Under the pieces are notes generated by a model that saw only the letters and a list, made by a program, of their open reading frames with translations, ran no database searches and had not been told where the DNA came from. From assembly GCF_900103445.1 (NCBI RefSeq), contig NZ_FNHS01000002.1, positions 372,001-436,000 on the forward strand: DNA of 64,000 nucleotides, in the 5' to 3' direction. The position numbers and the translations under genes were made by a program. How positions within the stretch are numbered: position 1 is the first letter of the stretch; every line of letters starts with the position of its first letter. This stretch comes from Methylobacterium phyllostachyos (GTDB lineage Bacteria > Pseudomonadota > Alphaproteobacteria > Rhizobiales > Beijerinckiaceae). Below are positions 43,853 to 52,487 of the stretch, in pieces.

Positions 43853-44863
43853 GTGGCCGGGTCAAACACCGCCATCCGGGGCGTCCCCTTGCATCTGTTC
43901 GGAATCGATTGGGTCGGCGTCAACGCCGAGAACGGGCGCAAGCTCGTCCTGTCGCTGGTGTTCGTCGCCGTCGTCCTCGGGGGCGGGTTCGGGCTGCGCG
44001 CCCTGGTCGGGCTCGTCCTGACGCGCACCGACCACGCCACGCTCCAGACCAAGTTCTGGACGCGCCAGGGCATCAGCCTGCTCGCGGCGGTCCTGCTGGT
44101 CCTCGGCCTGCTCTCCATCTGGTTCAACGATCCGACGCGCCTGGCGACCGCCTTCGGATTGTTGTCGGCCGGCCTCGCCTTCGCCCTGCAGCAGGTCATC
44201 ACCTCGTTGGCCGGCTACTTCGTCATCCTGCGCGGGGCGACCTTCACGGTCGGCGACCGCATCTCGATGGGCGGCGTGCGCGGCGACGTGCTGCGCCTCG
44301 GCTTCATCCAGACCACGATCATGGAGATGGGCCAGCCTCCGGCAGTCCAGGGGGCCTCGCCGGCGATGTGGGTGCGCAGCCGGCAGTTCACCGGCCGCAT
44401 CGTGACGGTGAGCAACGCACAGATCTTCTCCGAGCCGGTGTTCAACTACACCCGGGACTTCCCGTTCATCTGGGAGGAGATGGCCGTGCCGGTAACCTAC
44501 CAGGCGGACCGGACCAGGGCCGAGGCGGTGATGCTGGAGGCCGCCCGGAGGCACGCGCTGGACACGAACGCCATGACCGTCGAGGCCAAGGCCAAGCTGC
44601 AGGAACGCTTCGGGGTCGAGCCGGTCGACCTGGAACCGCGGGTGTTCTACCGCATCACCGACAACTGGCTCGAACTGACGGTTCGGTTCATCCTCGGCAC
44701 GCACCAGATCCGGGGTGCCAAGGACGCGATGAGCCGGGATATCCTCACGGCGTTCGACGCGGCCGGCATCGGCATCGCCTCGGCGACCTACGACATCGTC
44801 GGCCTGCCGCCCATTCGGGTGGCGTCGCCGACGATCCCAGAAGCCGAACACGAGTCACGATGA
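43853..44863 (+). CDS. MscS family mechanosensitive ion channel
   Basis: A 336-residue channel. Three membrane helices (about 30-55, 70-90, and the pore helix about 95-130 with LSAGLAFALQQVITSLAGYF) are followed by the beta domain (FTVGDRISMGGVRGDVLRLG) and an alpha/beta C-terminal domain. This is the MscS core without the extra N-terminal helices of larger paralogues. It releases osmolytes on hypo-osmotic shock. The GTG start is about 30 bases after the CsbD gene, and the stop overlaps the next ATG (ATGA), coupling it to a glycoside hydrolase. Confidence 0.85.
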   Translation: MAGSNTAIRGVPLHLFGIDWVGVNAENGRKLVLSLVFVAVVLGGGFGLRALVGLVLTRTDHATLQTKFWTRQGISLLAAVLLVLGLLSIWFNDPTRLATAFGLLSAGLAFALQQVITSLAGYFVILRGATFTVGDRISMGGVRGDVLRLGFIQTTIMEMGQPPAVQGASPAMWVRSRQFTGRIVTVSNAQIFSEPVFNYTRDFPFIWEEMAVPVTYQADRTRAEAVMLEAARRHALDTNAMTVEAKAKLQERFGVEPVDLEPRVFYRITDNWLELTVRFILGTHQIRGAKDAMSRDILTAFDAAGIGIASATYDIVGLPPIRVASPTIPEAEHESR

Positions 44864-46629
44864 GCCTGCCCATCGAAGATTACGCCCTGATCGGCGACGG
44901 CGAGACCGCGGCGCTGGTCAGCCGCGCCGGTTCGGTCGACTGGCTGTGCTGGCCCCGGTTCGACGACGACGCCTGCCTCTCCGCCCTGCTCGGCACCCGG
45001 GAGAACGGGCGCTGGCTCATCGCGCCGAGGGCGAAGGTCGACCTCGTCGAGCGTCGCTACCGGGACGATACCCTCATCCTGGAGACGGACCTACACACCG
45101 ACGAGGGGGTCGTCCGGCTGACCGACTTCATGCCGGTCCGCGGCCGGCATCCCGCCCTGGTGCGGATCGTCGAAGGGCTTGCCGGCGCCGTACCCATGCA
45201 CCTCGATCTTCGCCTGCGCTTCGACTACGGGGCGCTCCCGCCGTGGGGCGCCGTCGAGGACGGCGTCTACACCGGTATGGTCGGGCCGGACCATGTCGTC
45301 CTGCGCGCGCCCGTCGGGCTCGAACTCCACGGCGACGAAGTCGGCTGTACCTTCACGGCGAGGGCTGGCCAGCGCCTCGCCTTCGTCCTCGGCTACGGTC
45401 CGTCCACCGGGCCGACACCGGACCCGGTCGATGCGGATGCGGCGCTGATCGCCACCGAACGGTACTGGCGCGCCTGGATAGCCGGCTTCGACGCCGCCCG
45501 TACGCGCTGGCCGGCCCAGGTGAAGCGCTCGCTGCTGACGCTGAAGGCGCTGGTACGTGAGCCGACCGGGGGGCTGATCGCCGCGCCGACCACGAGCCTG
45601 CCCGAGGCGCCCGCCGGCACGATGAACTGGGACTATCGCTACTGTTGGCTGCGGGACGCGACGTTTACCCTTGGGGCCTTCGTCAACGCGGGGTTCCGCG
45701 ACGAGGCCACGCGCTGGCGGGACTGGCTGCTGCGGGCGGTCGCAGGCTCGCCCGACAAGATCCGGATCATGTATCGCGTCGACGGGTCACGTCACCTGGA
45801 CGAGTGGACCGTGGACGCGCTCCCCGGGTACCGCGACGCGCGGCCCGTACGGATCGGTAACGCCGCCTCGACCCAGCACCAAATCGACGTGCTAGGCGAG
45901 GTGCTCGATTGCTTGAGCCTGGCCCGTTCCGTCGGCATACCCGTGACCGAACACCAAAGGGCGGTCGAGCGCCGCATCGCCGACCATCTGGAACAGACCT
46001 GGTCCGGCCGGGGCTCCGGCGTCTGGGAGGCCAGGGGCGAGCCACGCCGCTACACCTATTCGAAAGTCATGGCTTGGGTCGGGGTCGACCGGGCGATGCG
46101 ACATCCGGCACCGGGGGATGGGGAAAGGCTAGCCCGCCTCGACGCACTTCGAACCAGGATACGCGACGAGGTGTATCGCGACGGCTGGAACGCGGGTCTC
46201 GGCACGTTCACCCAGAGCTACGGCGGTCATGCCGTCGACGCGAGCCTGCTGTTGCTGCCCCTGGTCGGCTTCCTGGCGGCGGACGAGCCACGTATGGCGG
46301 CGACAGTTGACCGGATCGAGCGCGATCTGAGCCAGGGCGGGTTCATCCGGCGCACGCGGGCCAAGGGCGGCGATTCAGACGAGGGTGCGTTCCTACCGTG
46401 CTCGCTTTGGATGGCGGACTGCCTGCGGCTGCAAGGAAAGCCCGACAAGGCAGAGGCGTACCTGAAGCGTGTCCTCGGGGTGGCCAACGACGTTGGGTTG
46501 CTCTCGGAGGAGTACGACGTCCCGGGGAAATGCCTGGCGGGCAACTTCCCGCAAGCGCTCATGCACCTTGCGGTGGTCAACACGGCCCTTGGTCTGTCGG
46601 GTCCCGTGGTGAACCTCGGCGGGGGGTAA
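44860..46629 (+). CDS. Glycoside hydrolase family 15 protein
   Basis: A 589-residue cytoplasmic enzyme. The N-terminal trehalase-like beta-sandwich (about 1-215, starting IEDYALIGDGETAALVSRAG and SVDWLCWPRFD) is followed by the (alpha/alpha)6 catalytic domain of GH15, with the NWDYRYCWLRDA signature (about 255), QHQIDVLGEVLD and LLSEEYD near the end. GH15 members cleave terminal alpha-glucosidic bonds (glucoamylase, trehalase, glucodextranase). Which substrate it uses cannot be decided from motifs. The start overlaps the MscS stop, so the two are coupled. A trehalase-like osmolyte function would suit the context but is inferred. Confidence 0.85.
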   Translation: MSLPIEDYALIGDGETAALVSRAGSVDWLCWPRFDDDACLSALLGTRENGRWLIAPRAKVDLVERRYRDDTLILETDLHTDEGVVRLTDFMPVRGRHPALVRIVEGLAGAVPMHLDLRLRFDYGALPPWGAVEDGVYTGMVGPDHVVLRAPVGLELHGDEVGCTFTARAGQRLAFVLGYGPSTGPTPDPVDADAALIATERYWRAWIAGFDAARTRWPAQVKRSLLTLKALVREPTGGLIAAPTTSLPEAPAGTMNWDYRYCWLRDATFTLGAFVNAGFRDEATRWRDWLLRAVAGSPDKIRIMYRVDGSRHLDEWTVDALPGYRDARPVRIGNAASTQHQIDVLGEVLDCLSLARSVGIPVTEHQRAVERRIADHLEQTWSGRGSGVWEARGEPRRYTYSKVMAWVGVDRAMRHPAPGDGERLARLDALRTRIRDEVYRDGWNAGLGTFTQSYGGHAVDASLLLLPLVGFLAADEPRMAATVDRIERDLSQGGFIRRTRAKGGDSDEGAFLPCSLWMADCLRLQGKPDKAEAYLKRVLGVANDVGLLSEEYDVPGKCLAGNFPQALMHLAVVNTALGLSGPVVNLGGG

Positions 46630-46661
46630 GAGGTGCTCTCGCGATTGATCGTGCCGGTCCC

Positions 46662-47432
46662 ATGACGGTCCTCACCCTGGCTCTGGCAGGACTCGCCGTG
46701 CTGCTGCTGGCGGCGGTCCACGTCGTGACCCCGTCGCTGCGCTTCCTCGACGGCTCACCTCGAAGCGTCTGGCTCTCCGCCGCGGGCGGGGTCGCGGTGG
46801 CCTACGTGTTCGTCCACTTCCTTCCGGAGCTGGCCGGTGGCGAGGCCAGCGTCGGTCGCATGGCCGGGGACACCTTCGGCGGCTTCTCGGAGCGCCACGT
46901 CTACCTGATCGCGCTTACCGGCCTGATGGCGTTCTACGGGCTCGACCGGCTCGCCAAGGTCGACCGCTCCCGCCGCGCCGGCATCCCTGTCACCGACGCC
47001 CGGGGCGCTTCGGTGAACGTCGGCACCGGGGCCGGGGTGTTCTGGATCCACATGGGGTCCTTCGGCCTCTACAACGGCCTCGTCGGCTATCTCCTCCTCC
47101 ATCGCGAGGCGACGGGGCCCGCCTCCCTGGCCTTCTTCACGGTGGCCATGGCGCTGCACTTCGTGGTCACCGACTACGGCCTGAACGAGGACCACAAGGC
47201 CGCCTACCGCAGGATCGGGCGCTGGGTCCTCGTCGTCGCCGTACTCGCTGGGTTTGCCGTCGGCGCCGCCACGGCGGTCTCGGACGCGGCCATCGCCGCC
47301 CTGACGGCCTTCCTCGGTGGCGGCGTGATCCTCAACGTCCTCAAGGACGAGGTGCCGAGCGAGCGCCAGAGCCGGTTCTGGGCCTTCGCGCTCGGGGCGG
47401 CCGGGTACTCCGCGTTGCTGCTGACGCTTTGA
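46662..47432 (+). CDS. Multi-pass membrane protein, ZIP-like
   Basis: A 256-residue protein with about eight hydrophobic helices. HHFLPE-like positions occur as YVFVHFLPELAGG, plus GVFWIHMGSFGLYNGLVGYL and MALHFVVTDYGLNED. The spacing of His and acidic residues within helices recalls ZIP metal transporters. But the classic HNxPEG motif is not clear, so metal transport is only possible. It follows the GH15 gene by 32 bases and precedes the transglutaminase gene by about 95. Confidence 0.55.
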   Translation: MTVLTLALAGLAVLLLAAVHVVTPSLRFLDGSPRSVWLSAAGGVAVAYVFVHFLPELAGGEASVGRMAGDTFGGFSERHVYLIALTGLMAFYGLDRLAKVDRSRRAGIPVTDARGASVNVGTGAGVFWIHMGSFGLYNGLVGYLLLHREATGPASLAFFTVAMALHFVVTDYGLNEDHKAAYRRIGRWVLVVAVLAGFAVGAATAVSDAAIAALTAFLGGGVILNVLKDEVPSERQSRFWAFALGAAGYSALLLTL

Positions 47433-47527
47433 GCCGGCCTCCCCCGGGCGGGGCACGGCACATGCAGGCATCGCCGGACATCGCCGAACCGAATGGGACG
47501 GCGGACCTCCCAACCGCGGGGACGAAC

Positions 47528-48373
47528 ATGAGGATCAGGGCCGGATACACCATCGGCTACGACACGTTCGGTCCGACACCGATCATCTACCAATTGAACG
47601 TGCACCCCTCCCGCGCCCATGACCTACTGACCTCGGACGCGATCCGGGCCGACCCGCTGGTGCCGATGCGGACCTACTCGGACGGGTTCGGCAACACCTG
47701 CGTCCGCCTCGTCTCCCCCGGCGGGCGGATGACGGTCTCCGCCGACTTCCTCATCGCCGATACCGGCGAACCGGACGCCTACGCGCCGGATGCCCGGCAG
47801 ATCGCGGTTCAGGACCTCCCGGACGACGCGTTGGTCTACCTGCTCGGCTCGTGCTACTGCGACACCGACAAGCTCGCAGGCACGGCCTGGTCGTTGTTCG
47901 GCAACGCCCCCGAGGGCTGGGAGCGGGTCCAGGCCATCGTCACCTGGGCGCACGCTCGCATCCGGTTCGACTACCAACTCGCCGACGCCACGCGCTCGGC
48001 CTTCGACGGCTACAACCAACGGGTCGGCGTCTGCCGCGACTTCGCCCACCTCGCCGTCACCCTGTGCCGGTGCATGAACATCCCGGCGCGTTACTGCACG
48101 GGCTACCTCGGCGACATCGGGGTTCCGGTCGATCCGAACCCGATGGATTTCTCGGCCTGGTTCGAGGTCTACCTCGACGGCCCGGAGGGGCCACGCTGGT
48201 ATACCTTCGACGCGCGCCACGACGCCAGACGGATCGGGCGGGTGGTCATCGCCAGGGGCCGTGATGCGACGGACGTCGCCATCTCGACGAGCTTCGGCAC
48301 GGCCCTGCTGGCGCGGTTCGACGTCCACACCCTGGAGGTCGCCGACGACTTCGTGCTTCAGCCTCAAGGCTGA
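47528..48373 (+). CDS. Transglutaminase-like protein
   Basis: A 281-residue protein. The N-terminal bacterial transglutaminase beta domain (about 1-130) precedes the transglutaminase-like core: GVCRDFAHLAVTLCRCMNIP (catalytic Cys about 170), GYLGDIG, SAWFEVYLDG and YTFDARH with the Asp. The family's usual His in HAW is Ser here (FSAWFE), as also in the pseudogene copy at 30627, so the triad may use another residue. A peptide-bond-breaking or cross-linking role is possible. The ATG at 47528 matches the start of the paralogue; an upstream ATG in frame would add about 33 residues without family resemblance. Confidence 0.8.
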   Translation: MRIRAGYTIGYDTFGPTPIIYQLNVHPSRAHDLLTSDAIRADPLVPMRTYSDGFGNTCVRLVSPGGRMTVSADFLIADTGEPDAYAPDARQIAVQDLPDDALVYLLGSCYCDTDKLAGTAWSLFGNAPEGWERVQAIVTWAHARIRFDYQLADATRSAFDGYNQRVGVCRDFAHLAVTLCRCMNIPARYCTGYLGDIGVPVDPNPMDFSAWFEVYLDGPEGPRWYTFDARHDARRIGRVVIARGRDATDVAISTSFGTALLARFDVHTLEVADDFVLQPQG

Positions 48374-48494
48374 TGTTTCGATGCCGCGGGGAGAGGGAGG
48401 GACTCGCCGTCCGGACGCGTTCCGCGAAGGGGCCGCCGTGGCGGACCGATGACCCGTCCCGTGCTATGAGAGGGTCCGTTCGAGGGAGCGACCC

Positions 48495-48686
48495 ATGACC
48501 GAGACGAACGCGTCCGGGGCGATGCACACCGAGGTCGTCATTGCTCGCTGGCACCTGACCCTTGCCAGCTTCGCGGACAACGACAACGAGCCGCGGGGCA
48601 TGCGGGCCGGGGCCATGGTCGCGGTGGTGGGTCTGCCGCTCGCCTCGACGGCTGCCCTTGCGGCCTGCCTCCGATTCCTGCTTTAG
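48495..48686 (+). CDS. Small membrane hypothetical protein
   Basis: A 63-residue protein with one C-terminal hydrophobic segment (AGAMVAVVGLPLASTAALAA). A GGGAG precedes the ATG by about 8 bases. The N-terminal half is polar with no motif. It ends just before a strong hairpin that probably ends its transcript. Confidence 0.45.
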   Translation: MTETNASGAMHTEVVIARWHLTLASFADNDNEPRGMRAGAMVAVVGLPLASTAALAACLRFLL

Positions 48687-48696
48687 GCCAGGCCTC

Positions 48697-48730
48697 GGAA
48701 CGCCACGGGCACGTCGGCCCGTGGCGTTCC
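48697..48730. terminator. Strong bidirectional hairpin between convergent genes
   Basis: GGAACGCCACGGGC (48697-48710) pairs perfectly with GCCCGTGGCGTTCC (48717-48730) over a 6-base loop. It lies 10 bases after the small membrane protein stop and 11 bases before the end of the convergent DUF1236 gene. No T run follows on either side. Confidence 0.65.
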
Positions 48731-48740
48731 CTCGCGTCGC

Positions 48741-49154
48741 TCAGTCGATGACCTCGACGATGCGGCCGCTGCCGCGCTCGACCAGGACGGTGCGGCCGTT
48801 GACGACGGTGTAGCGGTGCCCGCGGGCGCCGTACTCCTCCGGGATGTCGTAGTAGCTCACGCCGGCGGACGGCAGGACCGTGCCGACCCGGACGTCGCCG
48901 TCGTAGGCGTAGGACGCGCGGCGCTCGCCGCGGACGTAGGTGCGGAAGCGCGGACGGTCGTCGACGCCGAGGATGCCGTTGACGGTGCCTGTGGCCGCGC
49001 CGATGGCGCCACCGACTATGGCCCCGATGGGGCCGCCGGCCGCACGCCCGTCCTCGGCACCCTCCTGTGCGCCGCGTACCAGGCCCTGCGCCTGGACGAC
49101 GGCTGGGAGCGCGAGGGCGAGGGCCGCCGCGGCGAGAATGGACTTGGTGCTCAT
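48741..49154 (-). CDS. DUF1236-type secreted protein
   Basis: A 137-residue exported protein. A signal peptide (ILAAAALALALPAVVQA) is followed by a Gly/Ala-rich region (GGPIGAIVGGAIGAATGTVN) and a C-terminal domain of the DUF1236 kind (SAGVSYYDIPEEYGARGHRY, TVVNGRTVLVERGSGRIVEV). DUF1236 proteins are common periplasmic proteins in Rhizobiales with no known activity. Convergent with the small membrane protein; a strong hairpin lies between the two stops. Confidence 0.75.
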   Translation of the reverse strand: MSTKSILAAAALALALPAVVQAQGLVRGAQEGAEDGRAAGGPIGAIVGGAIGAATGTVNGILGVDDRPRFRTYVRGERRASYAYDGDVRVGTVLPSAGVSYYDIPEEYGARGHRYTVVNGRTVLVERGSGRIVEVID

Positions 49155-49406
49155 GGAATCCCCCTGATGCCAATCGCGGCCGGTGGGTTACGTCCGGCGC
49201 GTTTGATCCGATGCCGGGACATCCGCCCCGGATGCCGTGGGATACGGGATACGATGCCGGTGGATCAACGTCCGCATGGTCGGGAACGACGCGAAGGCCT
49301 CGACGATCACCGGACCACCGGATCGAGGGTCGGCTTCACGAATGGGCGATTGCCCCGAGGCCGCTGCCTTTCGGTGCTACGGACCCCGTGCCCCAACGGA
49401 CATGCC

Positions 49407-52067
49407 ATGGTCCACACCGGATACAACCCACTCCTTGTCGCGCTCTCCCTGATAATCGCGGTCTTCGCGTCCTATGCGGCTCTCGACCTCGGCGCGCGGG
49501 TGCGCCGGCCGGACGTCGGACCGCGCTGGGCCTGGGGTGCGGGCGCGGCGGTGGCGATGGGCGGGGGCATCTGGTCGATGCACTTCGTTGGCATGCTCGC
49601 CTTCGAGATGGGGCTGCCCGCCGTCTACGACCTCGGCCTGACGCTGCTGTCACTGCTGATCGCCGTCGGCGTGACCGCCGCCGCCTTCGCCTGGGTGGCG
49701 CGCCGGGGCACAGGCACGCGGTCCCTGCTGGTCGCCGGCCCGCTCATGGGCCTTGGCGTGGCGGCGATGCACTACACCGGCATGGCGGCGATGCGCGTGC
49801 CCGGCAACCTCGCCTACGACCCTGCCATCGTGGCGGTGTCGGTCGCCATCGCGGTCACCGCCGCGACCGCCGCCCTGTGGCTGACCTTCCGCCGCAACCG
49901 CCCATGGCAGAAGCTCGCCGCCGCCTGCGTGATGGGCCTCGCGGTCGCCGGGATGCACTACACCGGGATGGCCGCGGCGACGTTCACGGCGCAGGAGGCC
50001 GGCGCCGACGCCGCGCACGTGACCATCCTGGCGACGGGTCAGCGGGACGTCGCCTTGGCGGTGGCCGGCGTGACCTTCCTGATCCTGTTCCTGGCGATGA
50101 TGGCCTCCTCGCTCGACCAGCGCCGGGTGCAGCGGCGCCTGCACGTCAGCGAGGCGCGCTTCCGATCCGCCGTTCGGGCCGTCAACGGAATCATGTGGAC
50201 CACCGACGCCGCCGGACATTTCGTCGAGGAGCAGGCGGGTTGGGCCGGCATCACCGGGCACGTCCCGGAACAGTACATGGGCGCCGGCTGGGCGAAGGCG
50301 ATCCATCCCGAGGACCTTCCGGCGACGGTGGCCACCTGGGGCGACGCCCTACGCGCCGGGACCCCGTACACGGTCGAGCGTCGCGTGCGCACCGCCCACG
50401 GCGAATGGCGGCGGTACGTGGTCCGCGCGGTGCCGGTGCGCGACGCCGACGGCACGATCCGGGAATGGGTCGGCGTCCACGAGGACATCACCGAACGCCA
50501 CGCGTCAGAGGTCGCCCTCAAGGAGGCCCGGGACGCCGCCGAGGAGCATAGCCGGGCCAAGAGTCGTTTCCTCGCCAACATGAGCCATGAGCTGCGCACC
50601 CCGCTGTCCGCGGTGATCGGCTACTCCGAGATGCTGGAGGAGGAGGCGGAGGAGCTCGGACAGGACAGCCTGCTCAAGGACCTCGGCAAGATCAAGTCGA
50701 ACGCGCAGCACCTGCTCGGGCTGATCAACGACGTGCTCGACCTATCCAAGGTCGAGGCCGAGAAGATGGAACTCTACCCCGAGGACATCGACGTCGCCGG
50801 CTTCGTCACGGACGCCGCCGGTACCGTGGAGGCTCTGGTGGCCAAGAAGGGCAATGTCCTGGCGCTGGACGTCGCCGGGGATGTCGGCCGGGCGCGCACG
50901 GACGCGACCAAGCTGCGCCAGTGCGTGTTCAACCTGCTCTCGAACGCCGCCAAGTTCACCGAGGGCGGCACCATCACGCTGACGGCGGCCCGGGAGGTCA
51001 ACGTGGCCGGCGACTGGCTCCGGTTCACGGTGCAGGACACCGGCATCGGCATGAACGCGGAACAGGTCGGGCGCCTGTTCGAGCGCTTCACGCAGGCCGA
51101 TGAGAGCACCACCCGCAATTATGGCGGCACCGGACTCGGACTGGCGCTGAGCCGTGCCTTCGCCCAGTTGCTCGGCGGCGACATCACGGTCGACAGCGTC
51201 GAGGGCGAGGGGACGAGCTTCACCCTGCGCGTCCCGGCGGTGGCGCCCGAGCAGGCCGTCGAGGCGGCACCGGCGGCACCCAAGAACCAGGTGACGGTCG
51301 GCGACCTCGTGCTGGTCATCGACGACGAGGCCAATCAGCGCGAGCTGATGACCCAGTTCCTCGAACGCCAACGCTTCGCCGTGCGCACGGCCGGCGACGG
51401 ACGAACAGGCCTCGACCTCGCCCGGTCGCTCAAGCCACGTGCAATCCCCCTCGACGTGATGATGCCCGAGATGGACGGCTGGTCGGTGCTCGCCGCCCTA
51501 AAGGCCGATCCGAAGACCGCCGGCATCCCCGTGGTGATGGTCAGCTTCGTCGCCGATGCGGCGCTGAGCGCCTCGCTTGGCGCAGTCGAGGCCGTGCCCA
51601 AGCCGGTGGACTGGACGCGACTGCGCACGATCCTGGACCAGTTCCGGGCGGCGGACGGCGACGTGCTCGTGGTCGACGACGACGCCGACATGCGTCACCG
51701 CCTTCGCACCGTGCTGGAGCGCAACGGCTGGACCGTACACGAAGCCGGGAACGGCTGCGAAGCGCTCGACCAGGTCCGACACGGCGTGCCGCGCCTGGTG
51801 CTGCTCGACCTGACCATGCCGGTGATGGACGGGTTCTCGTTCCTAGACCGGCTCCGGGGCCTGCCAGGCTGCGCCGAGGTCCCCGTGGTGGTACTGAGCG
51901 CCCGAGCCATTACGGCAGCGGAACGCGACCGGCTGTCCGAGGCCGACCGGATCATGCGGAAGGGCGACACCAGCCTACAGGACATCGCCACCGAGCTGCG
52001 CAAGCTCGATAACCGTCAAACCGACGCTGCGGAAACGGTCGAGGCGGGGGAACCATCGCGGGTCTGA
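49407..52067 (+). CDS. MHYT-PAS hybrid histidine kinase with two receiver domains
   Basis: An 886-residue membrane kinase. The N-terminal seven-helix MHYT sensor (about 1-235) has its motifs at WSMHFVGMLAF, AAMHYTGMAAM and GMHYTGMAAA, proposed to bind a metal and sense O2, CO or NO. A PAS domain (about 250-370) follows, then HisKA (ANMSHELRTPL, about 395), an HATPase (DTGIGMNA, GGTGLGLAL) and two receivers: LVIDDE with LDVMMPEMDG, then LVVDDD with LLDLTMPVMDG. From HisKA on it is a close paralogue of the kinase at 31486. The ATG at 49407 is the first one that starts the MHYT domain. No output domain; a phosphorelay is likely. Confidence 0.85.
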   Translation: MVHTGYNPLLVALSLIIAVFASYAALDLGARVRRPDVGPRWAWGAGAAVAMGGGIWSMHFVGMLAFEMGLPAVYDLGLTLLSLLIAVGVTAAAFAWVARRGTGTRSLLVAGPLMGLGVAAMHYTGMAAMRVPGNLAYDPAIVAVSVAIAVTAATAALWLTFRRNRPWQKLAAACVMGLAVAGMHYTGMAAATFTAQEAGADAAHVTILATGQRDVALAVAGVTFLILFLAMMASSLDQRRVQRRLHVSEARFRSAVRAVNGIMWTTDAAGHFVEEQAGWAGITGHVPEQYMGAGWAKAIHPEDLPATVATWGDALRAGTPYTVERRVRTAHGEWRRYVVRAVPVRDADGTIREWVGVHEDITERHASEVALKEARDAAEEHSRAKSRFLANMSHELRTPLSAVIGYSEMLEEEAEELGQDSLLKDLGKIKSNAQHLLGLINDVLDLSKVEAEKMELYPEDIDVAGFVTDAAGTVEALVAKKGNVLALDVAGDVGRARTDATKLRQCVFNLLSNAAKFTEGGTITLTAAREVNVAGDWLRFTVQDTGIGMNAEQVGRLFERFTQADESTTRNYGGTGLGLALSRAFAQLLGGDITVDSVEGEGTSFTLRVPAVAPEQAVEAAPAAPKNQVTVGDLVLVIDDEANQRELMTQFLERQRFAVRTAGDGRTGLDLARSLKPRAIPLDVMMPEMDGWSVLAALKADPKTAGIPVVMVSFVADAALSASLGAVEAVPKPVDWTRLRTILDQFRAADGDVLVVDDDADMRHRLRTVLERNGWTVHEAGNGCEALDQVRHGVPRLVLLDLTMPVMDGFSFLDRLRGLPGCAEVPVVVLSARAITAAERDRLSEADRIMRKGDTSLQDIATELRKLDNRQTDAAETVEAGEPSRV

Positions 52068-52106
52068 TGGGCCGGTACTGGAATCCCCCAGGCTCGCGGG
52101 GCTGGA

Positions 52107-52481
52107 TTAAGCCGCGAACTTCTGGATGGCCGCCACGATCCTGCGGCGATCGAACGGCTTGCCCAGGACGATGCCGCGTTCGGGGATCTGCGAGGCGTCC
52201 CAGGGCTGCGACGACACCATCAGCAACTCGATGGGCGGCCAGCGGTCGCGGATCGACAGGGCGAGCTGCATGCCGGCGGTCGACCCGCGCATGTCGAGGT
52301 CGGTGAACACCGTCCGGATGTCGGGGCGCGTCTCAAGGATGCGGATGGCCTCGGCGACGCTATCGGCCTCAATGGCCTCGCAGCCGGCGTTCTCTACGAA
52401 ATCGACCAACGACAGCATCAGGATCGGGTCGTCCTCGACGACGAGGACCAGGATGTGTTCGGGACGTCGAGTCTCGGTCAT
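52107..52481 (-). CDS. Single-domain response regulator
   Basis: A 124-residue receiver. The acidic pair is in VVEDDP, the phosphoacceptor Asp in VFTDLDMRGSTAG, the switch Ser in MVSSQPW and the Lys in LGKPFD, all intact. It starts 7 bases after the end of a decayed HWE kinase and reads in the same direction, so it was probably that kinase's partner. If the kinase is dead it may now serve another kinase in the block. Confidence 0.85.
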   Translation of the reverse strand: MTETRRPEHILVLVVEDDPILMLSLVDFVENAGCEAIEADSVAEAIRILETRPDIRTVFTDLDMRGSTAGMQLALSIRDRWPPIELLMVSSQPWDASQIPERGIVLGKPFDRRRIVAAIQKFAA

Positions 52482-52487
52482 CGGGAT

